A stretch of DNA of 39,776 nucleotides from Tritrichomonas foetus (Eukaryota; Parabasalia; Tritrichomonadida; Tritrichomonadidae), in the NCBI GenBank assembly GCA_001839685.1, contig MLAK01000908.1:8670-48445 (forward strand). Reading direction: 5' to 3'. Positions 1 through 10,900 of this stretch are shown one piece after another (position 1 is the first letter of the stretch; the number at the start of each line of letters is the position of its first letter). The translations under genes and the position numbers were made by a program. Under the pieces are notes generated by a model that was given only the letters and a program-made list of their open reading frames with translations, did not search any database and was not told the origin of the DNA.

Positions 1-83
1 TGTGTAACTTATAAATGTGTATAACTTATAAATGTGTGTAACTTATAAATGTGTGTAACTTATAAATGTGCGTAGCTTATAAA
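1..83. repeat. 17-bp tandem repeat, cut by the window edge
   Basis: About five copies of a unit close to tgtgtgtaacttataaa stand head to tail. The first copy is 15 bp and the last has two substitutions. The array may continue to the left of the window. It lies beyond the 3' end of the PRPP synthetase gene, with no sign of coding. Confidence 0.85.
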
Positions 84-181
84 TCATGAATATGGAAGAA
101 AAACAAGAAAAAAGAAGAGAAAGGAAAAACAGAGATAATTCGGCGGTGTGATTTTATCAAAAAAAGAAACTTTTATTAAAA

Positions 182-1186
182 TCAAATTGAGGATCTATGC
201 ATATGCTCTGGTGTTGGCAAAATCTCATACAAGCATTGTGTGAAAATCTCAGACACGTCAACAATCACGAATTTATCGCACTCCTGAACGAGTGGATGCT
301 GAGAGATTGGGTGTGAGTTTGTAATGATGATTTTTTCAAGTTTTGAATTGATTAAATCGTGGATCTGTTGTTCGCTGAAGCATGTGAAGTGTGAGGTGAC
401 GCCGACCACAGAAGTGGCGCCAGCCTGCAAATAACATTCTGCAGCATTGATGAGTGTCTTTCCTGAACGAACTATATCGTCGTAGATGATGATTCTTCGT
501 CCCTCAACATTGCCGACAACACCGTCGGCCTGGCTGATGAATTCGGTTTGGTCTGGCTTTGGCTTTTCGCGGACGAAACTGATTGGAATATTCATGGCTT
601 GAGCGTAGGTGTTAACCCAGGCGGCGCGGCGGAGATTTGTTGATCCCATCATCATTGTTTCTTTATCGTAGTTCTGGTCAGCGATTGCGCGAAGTAATGA
701 GTTTTGGGCTTTCAATTCGACTCTGAGACATGGGCCTTCGAAATAGTGGAGGACGCAGGCGTAATGGAGATCGAGGAATACAAAAACATTTCCTTCGGTG
801 GCTGCACCAACCATACCGAACATCTGGGAGTTGCATTTGGCAGTAACGATTTCACCTGTGTGAGCGGCGCGATCCATTGAAAGGTAAGCGAGGAAAGGAA
901 TGACGAAGATTCGCCTCTTGATTCCCTCCTGAGCAAGGGCTGTTCCGATTCTGTAAAGATCGAGGATTTCTTCATCGTTGGTCACAGATGCGATATAAAC
1001 GGATGTTTTTCCAAGAAGAGCGAAATCTGATGGAATTTTAAGGCGATAATATTTTTCACCGTTTGGGAAAGAGGAACGTTCGATATCGACGTGAGAAATC
1101 TTAACACCAAGATCGGCGAGTTCTTCGGTGATGCTTCTGGCGATGTAGCTGGAGTTTGGATGCTCGAGAACGACGACTTCTGCCAT
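182..1186 (-). CDS. Ribose-phosphate pyrophosphokinase (PRPP synthetase), divergent
   Basis: 334 residues, the usual length for PRPP synthetase, which makes phosphoribosyl pyrophosphate from ribose 5-phosphate and ATP for nucleotide salvage. The family landmarks are in order: an ATP-site FPNGE at residues 40-44 (family F-S/P-DGE); IPFLAYLSMDRAA near 96-108 in place of the usual PYxxYARQDR; DLH at 139-141; the catalytic flexible-loop basic motif REKPKPD near 206-212; and a PRPP loop, IIIYDDIVRSGKT, at 232-244. The loop differs from the usual DDxxDTAGT, so an altered or regulatory paralogue (PRPS-associated type) is possible. An initiator TCACATT lies 4 nt upstream of the ATG. Trichomonads rely on purine and pyrimidine salvage, so a PRPP source is expected. 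It is transcribed leftward, away from the poly(A) tract. Confidence 0.85.
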   Translation of the reverse strand: MAEVVVLEHPNSSYIARSITEELADLGVKISHVDIERSSFPNGEKYYRLKIPSDFALLGKTSVYIASVTNDEEILDLYRIGTALAQEGIKRRIFVIPFLAYLSMDRAAHTGEIVTAKCNSQMFGMVGAATEGNVFVFLDLHYACVLHYFEGPCLRVELKAQNSLLRAIADQNYDKETMMMGSTNLRRAAWVNTYAQAMNIPISFVREKPKPDQTEFISQADGVVGNVEGRRIIIYDDIVRSGKTLINAAECYLQAGATSVVGVTSHFTCFSEQQIHDLINSKLEKIIITNSHPISQHPLVQECDKFVIVDVSEIFTQCLYEILPTPEHMHRSSI

Positions 1187-1189
1187 TCA

Positions 1190-1196
1190 AATGTGA
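1190..1196 (-). promoter_or_regulatory. Trichomonad-type initiator (TCACATT) for the PRPP synthetase gene
   Basis: Read on the minus strand this is TCACATT, fitting the Trichomonas Inr consensus TCA(+1)-Py-(T/A). It would give a 5' UTR of only about 8 nt, typical of trichomonads. It is a short motif and could match by chance. Confidence 0.45.
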
Positions 1197-1724
1197 TAAG
1201 AAGAAGACTTCACATTCAATTGAAATTAGTTGAGTTGGTCGTTCAACTTTTCTGAAGATACCAACGGAAAAAAATTCAATAGTTGGAATCAAATCCCGTT
1301 GATTAGGGTGAAAATAGGGTGAATTTATTGAGTAATAGCTTTGTTTTTTTGTTACTATTTTGGCTGAGACAAAAAATAACAATATACTGAATGATTAAAA
1401 AAGAATTTTAAATATATTTAAATCCTAGATAAAGTTAGGTTATTTGCAGACAATATTATGGTAAAGAGACGAAATAATATTTCCTTGAAGGATTTTCACA
1501 CTACAAACTTATGAGTAAATGGGATGCTATGGGATGCTTGAAATGAAATAGGGTTTGAAAGTGAGTTTGGTCATTGAATTGTGAATTCTAATAATTTTGA
1601 AAGCTTAATTGGTTTCATGAAAACTTATTCTTTCACAAAGGCTTATTAAGAGTTTGGAACAAATTAAAAACATTTTGTGAACGATGCTATATTTGAAATG
1701 TGATGAACATAAGAAAAAAGAAAA

Positions 1725-1730
1725 CACACA

Positions 1731-1817
<87 letters not shown>
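1725..1817. repeat. Compound microsatellite: (CA)10 followed by about 73 A
   Basis: Ten CA dinucleotides (1725-1744) run directly into an uninterrupted A tract ending at 1817. No transposon-like sequence or target-site duplication was recognised beside it, so I call it a microsatellite and not a retroelement tail. Length in the assembly is probably unreliable, since homopolymers this long are easily mis-sequenced. Confidence 0.9.
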
Positions 1818-1821
<4 letters not shown>

Positions 1822-2084
1822 ATTTTGAGAAAAATGTATTTCTCATTGAATAGATCATATAGTAAATACTATATAATAATGTGATAAATCACTAACTAAA
1901 CAAACCACATGCTTTTTATTACTTACAATTGTAATTTGACAAAATTTTGTAAAAATTACTTGCTGAAACATTTCACAGTAACTTGTATTGGATTTTAAGA
2001 AGTTTTGTATTTATGGACTTTCTACTAAAGTTATTGATTTTAGATGAAGCATTAGTTAAAATGAAATAAACCAAAAGTGAAGTG

Positions 2085-2105
2085 AAAGGTCAAATAAAGG
2101 TCAAA
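2085..2105. promoter_or_regulatory. Paired AAAGGTCAAA direct repeats upstream of the PMP-like gene
   Basis: Two identical 10-mers stand 11 bp apart, about one helical turn, some 265 bp upstream of the start at 2371. The spacing suggests a possible dimeric protein-binding site. There is no other support. Confidence 0.25.
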
Positions 2106-2370
2106 AACATAAAAACACTCCATCAGAAACATGTTGAAAGCGGGCCAACAATGTCACATCACATGTAGTTAATTCCTCAAAATTAAAAATAGATTATTAG
2201 ACAAATCCCATGATAAATAGATGAAAATAAGTCAAGAAAGATGAAGCATCATAAATCTAAAAGCTTTATATAACTTTTTCAATATATATTCGGTCTGAGG
2301 TTTCTGAACAAATAAAAATAGAAAAAGTTAACCAAAATCTTTCAATCGAAATCTACTTTTTTTTTCTTTC

Positions 2371-4404
2371 ATGCAATTCTTATTTTTTCTCCTCTTTCAA
2401 CCCATTTTCTCGTTTTTTTACCCCGATGCACCTTTTCTCGATTCCATCGAATACGAAACAAACCAAACAGAAGGAATAGTCGCAAAAACAGGATCTCTTA
2501 CAATTATGTTCAGCAGATTTATTTCGCTCACAAGTTCAGACAGCGGAGGGGCCGTCCAAGCCACGAAAATTGAGACTTTTGTTCATTCCTGCTATTTCGA
2601 AGATTGCTCGTCTCGTCGGCTGGGAGGGGCCGTTTATGTCAGAATTAGCGGGCAGCAAAATATAGTCACTTTTACATTGCGAAACTCGACTTTTATTGAA
2701 AATAAATCTCAATATTCTGGGGGCGCCCTGTACTTTTTCCATTCACGCGACGAGGTCAGGTCGATCATATCGAGCTGTGTTTTCATCAAAAATGTTGCTG
2801 AATTGACTGCAGGAGCGATTTACATGGAGTGCAAGGGAAACTGCTATGTGAAAAACAGTTACTTCTCACAAAACACTGGCTACATTAATGGAACCACCCT
2901 TTATTTATCGAGCGGGTTCCTTGATCCAGCTGAAACTAATTTGCATTATAATGTGATTAAGAACTGCTACTTCTTGATCGAGAACTCTCAAAGCTTCCAA
3001 TCTGGTGTTTGCGTGACTGGCAATTTTAATGGTCGTGCACGAATTAGAGATATCAAAATTGAAACATTTAACGGGATTGGACTGTTGATGTACGCCAGCT
3101 CAGAAAAAATCACATCAATCGCATTCTATGGATGTATTTGTCTTCAAACAGAAAGCTATAAATTGAACTCTACAACATTAATGGAAGACCCACATGTTAT
3201 TCCAAACTGTACAAATCCAGATGGGCAATGCATAAATTTCCCGGATGATCCACCATACGATGGTGATGAAAATGACGATGAAATTGGTACCCTACCTACT
3301 TTAACTACTGCCACTCCATCATTTATTCCATCACCAACAATGACTGTTGATACCAGTAGAGATTACTGTTCGAAAAATATGAGTAACCATCATAATTACT
3401 TTTACCAATACACATATGTGGTTGTCGATCATACTTGTTTCACTCAAATAATGACGCAAGGGAGTGGTGGTGCTATTTGGATTTTTCAAACACCATTCAC
3501 AATCAAATATAGTACATTTGATTCATGCTATTCATTAAACTATGGCGGAGCTGTTTATTATAAATTATCTGATTATGAATTTAATTTTTCAATTGCTCGA
3601 TCAAACTTCACAAATTGTTATGCTGAGTTAAATGGTGGTGCAGTTTATTTTTATTCTACACGTGAAGGAAAGTCTTTCACTTTTCTTAATAATCGATTCA
3701 TTGGAAATGAAGCAATCACTGGACGTGGAGGTGGATTAATGCTAGTCACACGTGGAAATTCATTAGTTGAAAATTGCTATTTTTCTTGTAATAGAGCAGC
3801 AACCTATGGAGCCTCCCTAGTGGTGATTTGTGGTAGTCGGACTGATAATGTTTATGATACGAATCCGAATAATATTCAAGGGTGTACATTTAATGTTCAT
3901 ACTCAAGGTGGAAACGCTTCAACGTCATCAGTCTACATTGGCGGTACAACAAATGGTCGAATAATGATCAACAGCTGCGTTTTTTCAACATCAAAAGAAG
4001 AATTCGAAAATGTGATTCATGTATTGAATGATCGAAATCTTCTTTCTTTTGATTCATATAAAAAATCATGTGTTTATGGAACTGAAAATTCAGTTAAACT
4101 TTATCATCGTGAAGATGTTCAATGCTTTAATTTTAATTGTGGAGATGAATTCGCAAGCTGTGAAAAAGATTTTGATGAAAATGATATTCAAAATAAGTTA
4201 CCATTTACCATAAGTTCGAGCATTTCTGAAGCCGATAATATTATAAACAATGATGATCGAGAATCTTTAATTGCCGGTGTGTCGCTTGCTGTTTCTCTCT
4301 TAGTGGTTATCATAATTGTGTTTGTAATTTGTAAACAGAAAAAACCGAGGAAGAAGCATCACCACGAAGACAATGATAATCTGCAAGAAAACAGTTTTGT
4401 CTAA
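2371..4404 (+). CDS. PMP-like beta-helix surface membrane protein
   Basis: 677 residues. A hydrophobic N-terminus (1 to about 16) fits a signal peptide. Repeated GGA-(V/I/L)-(Y/W) motifs at about 59, 85, 117, 148, 366, 392 and 422, interleaved with S/C-x-F-xx-N/C strands, are the pattern of Chlamydia-type polymorphic outer membrane repeats, which trichomonads use in their PMP surface family; they fold as a right-handed parallel beta-helix. There is one transmembrane helix near 633-654 and a short basic, histidine-rich tail, so it is a type I membrane protein. Many N-x-S/T sites and paired cysteines suggest a glycosylated, disulfide-rich ectodomain. The ectodomain looks like two similar halves (about 55-260 and 360-540) joined by an acidic, then Pro/Thr-rich linker. 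The first half is far richer in G+C. Adhesion is a plausible role but is inferred. Confidence 0.85.
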   Translation: MQFLFFLLFQPIFSFFYPDAPFLDSIEYETNQTEGIVAKTGSLTIMFSRFISLTSSDSGGAVQATKIETFVHSCYFEDCSSRRLGGAVYVRISGQQNIVTFTLRNSTFIENKSQYSGGALYFFHSRDEVRSIISSCVFIKNVAELTAGAIYMECKGNCYVKNSYFSQNTGYINGTTLYLSSGFLDPAETNLHYNVIKNCYFLIENSQSFQSGVCVTGNFNGRARIRDIKIETFNGIGLLMYASSEKITSIAFYGCICLQTESYKLNSTTLMEDPHVIPNCTNPDGQCINFPDDPPYDGDENDDEIGTLPTLTTATPSFIPSPTMTVDTSRDYCSKNMSNHHNYFYQYTYVVVDHTCFTQIMTQGSGGAIWIFQTPFTIKYSTFDSCYSLNYGGAVYYKLSDYEFNFSIARSNFTNCYAELNGGAVYFYSTREGKSFTFLNNRFIGNEAITGRGGGLMLVTRGNSLVENCYFSCNRAATYGASLVVICGSRTDNVYDTNPNNIQGCTFNVHTQGGNASTSSVYIGGTTNGRIMINSCVFSTSKEEFENVIHVLNDRNLLSFDSYKKSCVYGTENSVKLYHREDVQCFNFNCGDEFASCEKDFDENDIQNKLPFTISSSISEADNIINNDDRESLIAGVSLAVSLLVVIIIVFVICKQKKPRKKHHHEDNDNLQENSFV

Positions 4405-4904
4405 AATTATAAACATTTTTCTATGGATAAATTTCTGCTTCAAGATTGAAAAAAATCATGATCAAATTTTAAATGTTATGAAGTAACTGTGCTAATGTAA
4501 TCCCAAAATCACCCAAGCAGTTTTCCTATATATTATACTTATATATGATTTATGTATCTATGAACATGACGCCGAAAATGTTTCTACAAAGATAATCGAT
4601 AAATGTATGATGTTGAAGAATATCACTCATCAGTCAAGGCGTTTTTGCAACATATGTTATTATTTTACTAGCGATTAATAAAATTATTCTGTAACTTTTA
4701 ATCACACTGTTTGGTTTTACAATTTTTTCACAAGATGATTGCATCTTAATTATTCTTTCAGAAATGTAATCACGTCAAATGGGATTGAATGAATATATTT
4801 ATATTTATATATAAAGAACTGATAATTATGTAAATGAAAGCAAAGAAGAAGAAAAAAAAAAAAGTCAATTGTATATTTAAAAACAAATGGTCATGGATGA
4901 ACAC
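4405..4904. other. Convergent intergenic region
   Basis: About 500 bp between the 3' ends of the PMP-like gene and the TRRAP-like gene. It is strongly AT-rich with short A-runs (near 4852-4864) and several TAAA motifs that could serve as polyadenylation signals. No coding frame or RNA gene was recognised. Confidence 0.7.
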
Positions 4905-7900
4905 TCATGCATTTATCCATGAAAAGTCGTCATCGCCCTGGGTTGGATATTCAGATCCAAACCCAATTGACAATGTATGCTGAGGTAGAAATGAATTCTG
5001 TTGGAATTCTACATGATCCTCGATTTTTTCAATTTGTCGAAAAACTTTATCAAATGGCTGCTTCGACCGATTAATGAAATCTTGGAGACGTTTAAACCAT
5101 TCAACAGAATCTTCAGCAGTTGCTCCTTCAGAAGTAGGCGGAGATAAATCCAAAAGTGTTTCATCAATAATATCTCTTTTCTGGAAAATATTATCGAATG
5201 TTTTATAACCATGTAAAAGTGATTCTTGAATTGGAATTTCAATAATGGCTCGAAATGAATCGATATATTGAGCAATTGTATGAGAAGATGCAGCAAAATT
5301 CATTAAAAATTCCCGATCAAATGATTTTCCAAAGAATTCAATAAATTGCTTCGGAATTAAAGTGGCATTCTGGCTTGGTTTTTCAGGAATTTGGAATTGA
5401 CTGTAAATTAATGGAACTTCTCCTGTAGATAAAGAAATAAGCATGTTCAAAGGTGTTGGCTGATCAAGAGAAAATGCATTTCTTACAACAGAATAAACAC
5501 TAAAACTTGAAAGTAAACTTTTTCTCAATTTAAGAAATTCTTTTGGATGATATTTACATGTTAGTTTTTCCAGTGATAATTCATTGTATTTTTCTACATC
5601 AGAAACTGTCATTGAATTAGGTGGAATTGCATACATAACAATTCCAGGACCAACTTCAACCGCTAAAGGCGCACATAAAGTAATGTTTCTCATTCTTGAT
5701 GAGTAACCAAATTTCATCATTTGCTTAATCAAAAACAAAGTATTGGAAAATGTGACAATTTCATCCGTGCTCTTCTTAAAACCACCACTCATGTTATGAC
5801 TATTTTTATGATTCATGCTATTATGTGAACTATTATTCATACTACTGAAATTATTGGTGCTACCAAAATTGTTGGTGTTAAGGTTATTAGTACTGTCAGA
5901 TTTTGGTTCAGCTTGTCCAACATGTTCCACAATAAACATTTGGCTTGGGTTGGTACTTGTAATTGCAGTAAAAACGATGATATTGTCATCAATTTTCTTG
6001 AAATCGTCGTTTATTCGAAGGATCTTAAGTTTAGATTCACTATAGTTGTAAGGTAACCTCATATCAAATTCAATAGGTATTCGAAGATTGTTAAGATCGT
6101 TCAAGTTCTTTTTAATTGTATCAACTTCATAAATTGGATCAAGGCTATATGCAATATCACGAAAAGTTGATTTTCCTTCGAATTCGGAAATGTCAATTTT
6201 CATGATTTGTTTAAAAATATTTCCCAAATATTTGAAAACATCTAAAATTGGAATAGTCTGTTTTGTTGCTTCATGGGCAAATATTGTATTTTGGATTGAC
6301 ATAAATTTCGTTAATTCAATGGTTGCTTGTTGAAAACGAGAATTATTTAAGTGTAAATCCACAAACAGTGCTGTCCAAAACCTTAAATAGGAACCGAGCT
6401 CTTTATCTAAAGTTTGGGCTAAATTTAAGGAATTAGTTAACTGGCCAATATCATTGGCTGCAATATTAAACAATGTTAGAGCGCGTGCAGCATATGACTG
6501 AAGCATGAAGAAACTGTTCGTGCTATGCTTAATCAAATGCAAGTAACCCTGAAGTGCAGAAAAATGAAGTTCAGGGGAAATGTTTGATGATGATGTTAAT
6601 AAATTAAAACAAAATCCAGGCCATTTTTGTTCGCAACTTGACCATTGATCACTACTATTTGACACATTATTTACGATATGACTTGAACCACTGTTTGAAA
6701 TAGTAAGTGAACCGATAGTTGGATTAATAGCAGTAGCATTTGGAGTCTGAGTTACAGGGTTTGTGATAGTTAGGTGTTTGGGACTTATAACATTGCTTAC
6801 ATCATTTATCATGCTTACTGGTACAGAAAAGAATCCATGTGAATTAGTTTCAAGGATGTTGTGAAAGAGATTTCGATATTCAGGTGGGAAAATGACAAAT
6901 GGCTCATTAGCTTGTTTTAATCCTGTTGGAATTGGAATGGCATTATCATTTTTTGTTGAATTTATACGTTTTTCTATTAATAAAATGAATCGAGACAATG
7001 CAGGAAAAGCGACAGCGTTTATATATGATTGCGGAATTGCTAAACGTTTGCTGTCATCAATTTTCGATCTAATCAATGAAATTATTAACTCAGTTGTAAT
7101 AATTCTTTGCTTTTCATAAAATGAAGGATGCTCATGATGCTTTAGATAAAGAATGTTATACATACTGGAATTTAGTAATGAATTATTTGCTTGATCGGTT
7201 GCTGATCTCATTGATGATTCAAATGCCTTTTGCAATGTAGGAACAAGTAATGCATCATCATGTTCAAGTCGTTCCAAAATATGAAAAGAGTCTTCTTTTT
7301 GGACAAAATCATTACTAATTTTAGAAATTCGATCAAAAATATTCGACTGTCCGAAATTGCTTAAATCATCAGGAATATTCGGTGAGCATGAAAAAACTTT
7401 AACAGATTCTTCATAATTTGATAAAAAGAATTGAGCTGAAGCCGCCAATAAATCAATTGAGGAATCTTCAGGCAAGATAGAAAAGATTTTATCGTTTAAT
7501 TTATGTGGTAGAAGTAACTTGTCAGGAATTGTGGAATCAGAATTGAAATTAAAAGAATCAAATAAATAGGTCTCATTGGTAGTTTTAATTGATTTGTATA
7601 GGAGATTTGCTGAGAAATGCAAATTTTGATGTTTCATAAAAGTTGAAGTGATTAAAGAAATAATTTCAGAATATTTAGCCGACTTTTTCATTTTCAAAAC
7701 TGAAACAAGTAAAGAATGCATTAAAGGAGTTGTTTTCTGATTAATGATTTTAGAAAAGACCGGCTCGGCAATTTGCGAAATGATTGATGTAAAACATTCA
7801 CAAAGCATTGCCAAAGGCTCCATTGCTGAAATGCGAATAGAACATCCATTAGAGTTATTATTTTCACTGGATTCTATTTGTTCTGATGTTTCATTTTGAT

Positions 7901-10900
7901 TTAATGTGTTATCATAATTGCTATTCGTGTATTTGATACTAGAAATATTGTAAATAATTAAGAATATGATGAAAGGAAGATTCTTATTGATCCAAATGGT
8001 GAACGGTAGTTGTCGAACAATAGAAATGAATCGCTCTTCTTCATTAATACCAAGTTTATTTGAAAATGATTCAAAGAGTAATAATCTTGCATTTGTTTGA
8101 CATTTCACAATATTATAAAACATGATTAAATTTTGATATTGTTCGGTGTCAAATGGTAATTCTTTTATTAATACAGACATTTTTTCTATAATATCTATCG
8201 AGAAGGTTGGTAACAAATCAGGCAATTTTTGAAGAAATTCGATTTTGATGTTATTTAAAACATTTTTTGATGATAAGAAGTCATTAATTGATGAAAATGT
8301 CAATGGAATATTTCTTTCAAGCATTTTTGTAAACACAACATTAAAGAAATAAGATTGTTGTTCAGGGTTAATGCTAGTAATGAAAGAAAACATGGATTGA
8401 AGCCATAATGAAACAATGTTTGCTTGTGAATTTTCCACGAATTTCCATAAATGTAATAAAAATGGAGCTTTTTCTGAATGGTTTGTGTTTCTGATATAAA
8501 TCTTAATTACTGTAAGTGTTTTATCAGCATTTTCTTTACTTTGTTCAATACATTTAAAGAAATGCTTACCAAAAACTGGAGTCAATTTTGGTCTGGAAAA
8601 AATACTCTGAATGTAGACTTTTAAGTATTCAAGTGAAATTTTGGTAAACATTTTACTAAAAATTAAGTTTTCTACAGAATCTTCAATGAATTTTTGATAT
8701 TTAAGTAAAATGTTTTCATCTACTTTTTCTGTTGCTAAAACTGCGATATCAATATAAATCTTCATGGCCAAATTAGCTGGATTATTAGGATTTATAAGAT
8801 TGTTAATATTATGAGCATTCATAACATTGCTATTCATTCCAGGATTATTCATATTATTCAACATTGGATTGTTAATAATATTCATATTATTTATCATGGG
8901 ATTATTTTTAGGATTGGCATATTTGGGGTTAATACGGGTATTTAAGGTCTGATTAACTGGATTGATAAGATTAGGATTGACATTATTTAGTGCGTTCATA
9001 TTTTTATTACATAGCCTCAAGAGTGACTCTGGCATATATGAAGCATATTTCATCCACAAAAGTAATACTTGATCCATGATTGCCGATTTAATAATGATTT
9101 TATCAATCATATTAATATAGTTATTCAAAATCTTAAACGAAGTTTCACCAAATAATTTTTCGATTTCTTCAGATATTGGAGTGCTTTGGAAGAGTCTTAG
9201 CATATAATTTATGACACCGATTTGACTGTCAATTGAATTCTGGTCACATCTTGTTAAGGTTCCATGCAAAATTGAATAAAAAACAGAAAATGGAATATTT
9301 TTTGCAATCAGTGGAAAATGTTGTAAAACAATTATTACTTTTTCTAGTTCTTTACAAGTAACAACTTTTCCAATAATAAAAACATTAAAAGCTTCACAAA
9401 TTTCATATGGTATTTCTTTATCTTTATAAAATTCATTCGCCTTTTTGAACAAGAGATTTGAAACAAATGTATATGGTGGATCAAACAATTTGAATTGCAA
9501 AATATGTTGTAAAGTTTGAGATAAAATGATTTCTGGAAGCATATCATGAGTAAACAATCTTAAAATAAATTTCAATGTCAATAAAATTGGGAAAGGATCA
9601 GGCTGTGATAAACTAAGCGGGAAGATATGAATTACTGGAGCAATATCAGGAAAAGTGACATTATTACAATATTTGAGTAATGTGTAGTAACATTTTAGTG
9701 CAGAAACCCATTGGCTTGGATTATATAATAAAATTTTTAAAGTTGATATAATTTTAATATATATATGTTTCCCACTTTCTGGAAAAGTTCCAATTCCTCG
9801 AATTAAATTGGATAAAAGAATTCCAATATTAGAGGAATTTGGAGGCATGTCAATATCTTTAATTACATTATTTACTAATTCAGCATAAAATTCGAATTTT
9901 TTACCATAGAAAATGTCATTTTTAAACTTAGTATATAGCGATGTATAAGCATTACTACCTGAAGCAAAAAATACCGATAATTGGCATAAATGATCATATT
10001 CGACATTAATTTTTGTAATATTAATAAAAGTTTTAATAACGGAATTTAAGGCATAGGTGTCGTTATCAGAAAAGTAATCCGAATGGTTTCTTTCAAAAAG
10101 TGCGTGAAATTGGAATTTAACAACTTTCACAAATTGATAATTTGATGCAAATCTGAAATTTTCAGATAATCTACTTTCAATTTCAAAGATATAAGGATGA
10201 AGCTTTTTAAATAATTGCTGTTTTGAATCTGGTGCAATTAAATGTGAAAAGTATAGAAAACATTCATTACTTTGGTCACTAATAATTAAATTATAAAGTA
10301 AATCATAAACATATTTAATTTCAGTTCTATAAGGATGAACCAGAATAAAATCAAATGCTTCTTTTTTGAAAATTAATAAAAATTTAATTACACTTTCCAT
10401 TAATAGACTATCAAATGGTAAATTGGCAATCATTAATACAGAAGCAATAATATGAATGTACTCTGTTAAATAAGTAACTCTTTCTTTAAAATTCGTTGCC
10501 ATAAAGCTTCTCAAATTATTAATTGAATAGTCAATTGATGATAAAAATTTAATAAGTTTGCTAAAGTTATGAAAAGCAATAATTTTCTGTTTTTCTGGTA
10601 AAATTATGTACTCTTCTAATAAGCAAAATACAATTTGAATGTGAGACTGTGAAACTAAATTTGTAAAAACACTGATTGTTGCAATAAATTGACGAATTTT
10701 TTGTTGATTTTCTTCAATAAGGTGCATTTTTTCATTAAGGTTGACTTCTCTCATACATTGTTCAGCGATATCCGGACACTTCATGCTAAACCATGCTATA
10801 CAATAATTAATATCTGCTTCGTATTGAGACATTGAATGGACTCCTTTGAGAAAAGTTAAAAAATGATAAACAGTAGTCTTTTCAAGATATGGAGAAATGT

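Larger units (their letters stand above)
1187..2370. other. Gene-free divergent intergenic region
   Basis: 1.18 kb between the minus-strand PRPP gene and the plus-strand PMP-like gene. It holds a 10-bp direct duplication (atgggatgct, 1519-1528 and 1529-1538), the CA/poly(A) tract at 1725-1817, and a pair of AAAGGTCAAA boxes 11 bp apart (2085-2094, 2096-2105). Small frames across the poly(A) tract encode only Lys or Phe runs and are not genes. Confidence 0.7.

Noticed and set aside
1664..1884. Frames on both strands across the poly(A) tract
   Set aside because: They encode only homopolymeric Lys or Phe plus Thr-His or Cys-Val runs from the microsatellite.
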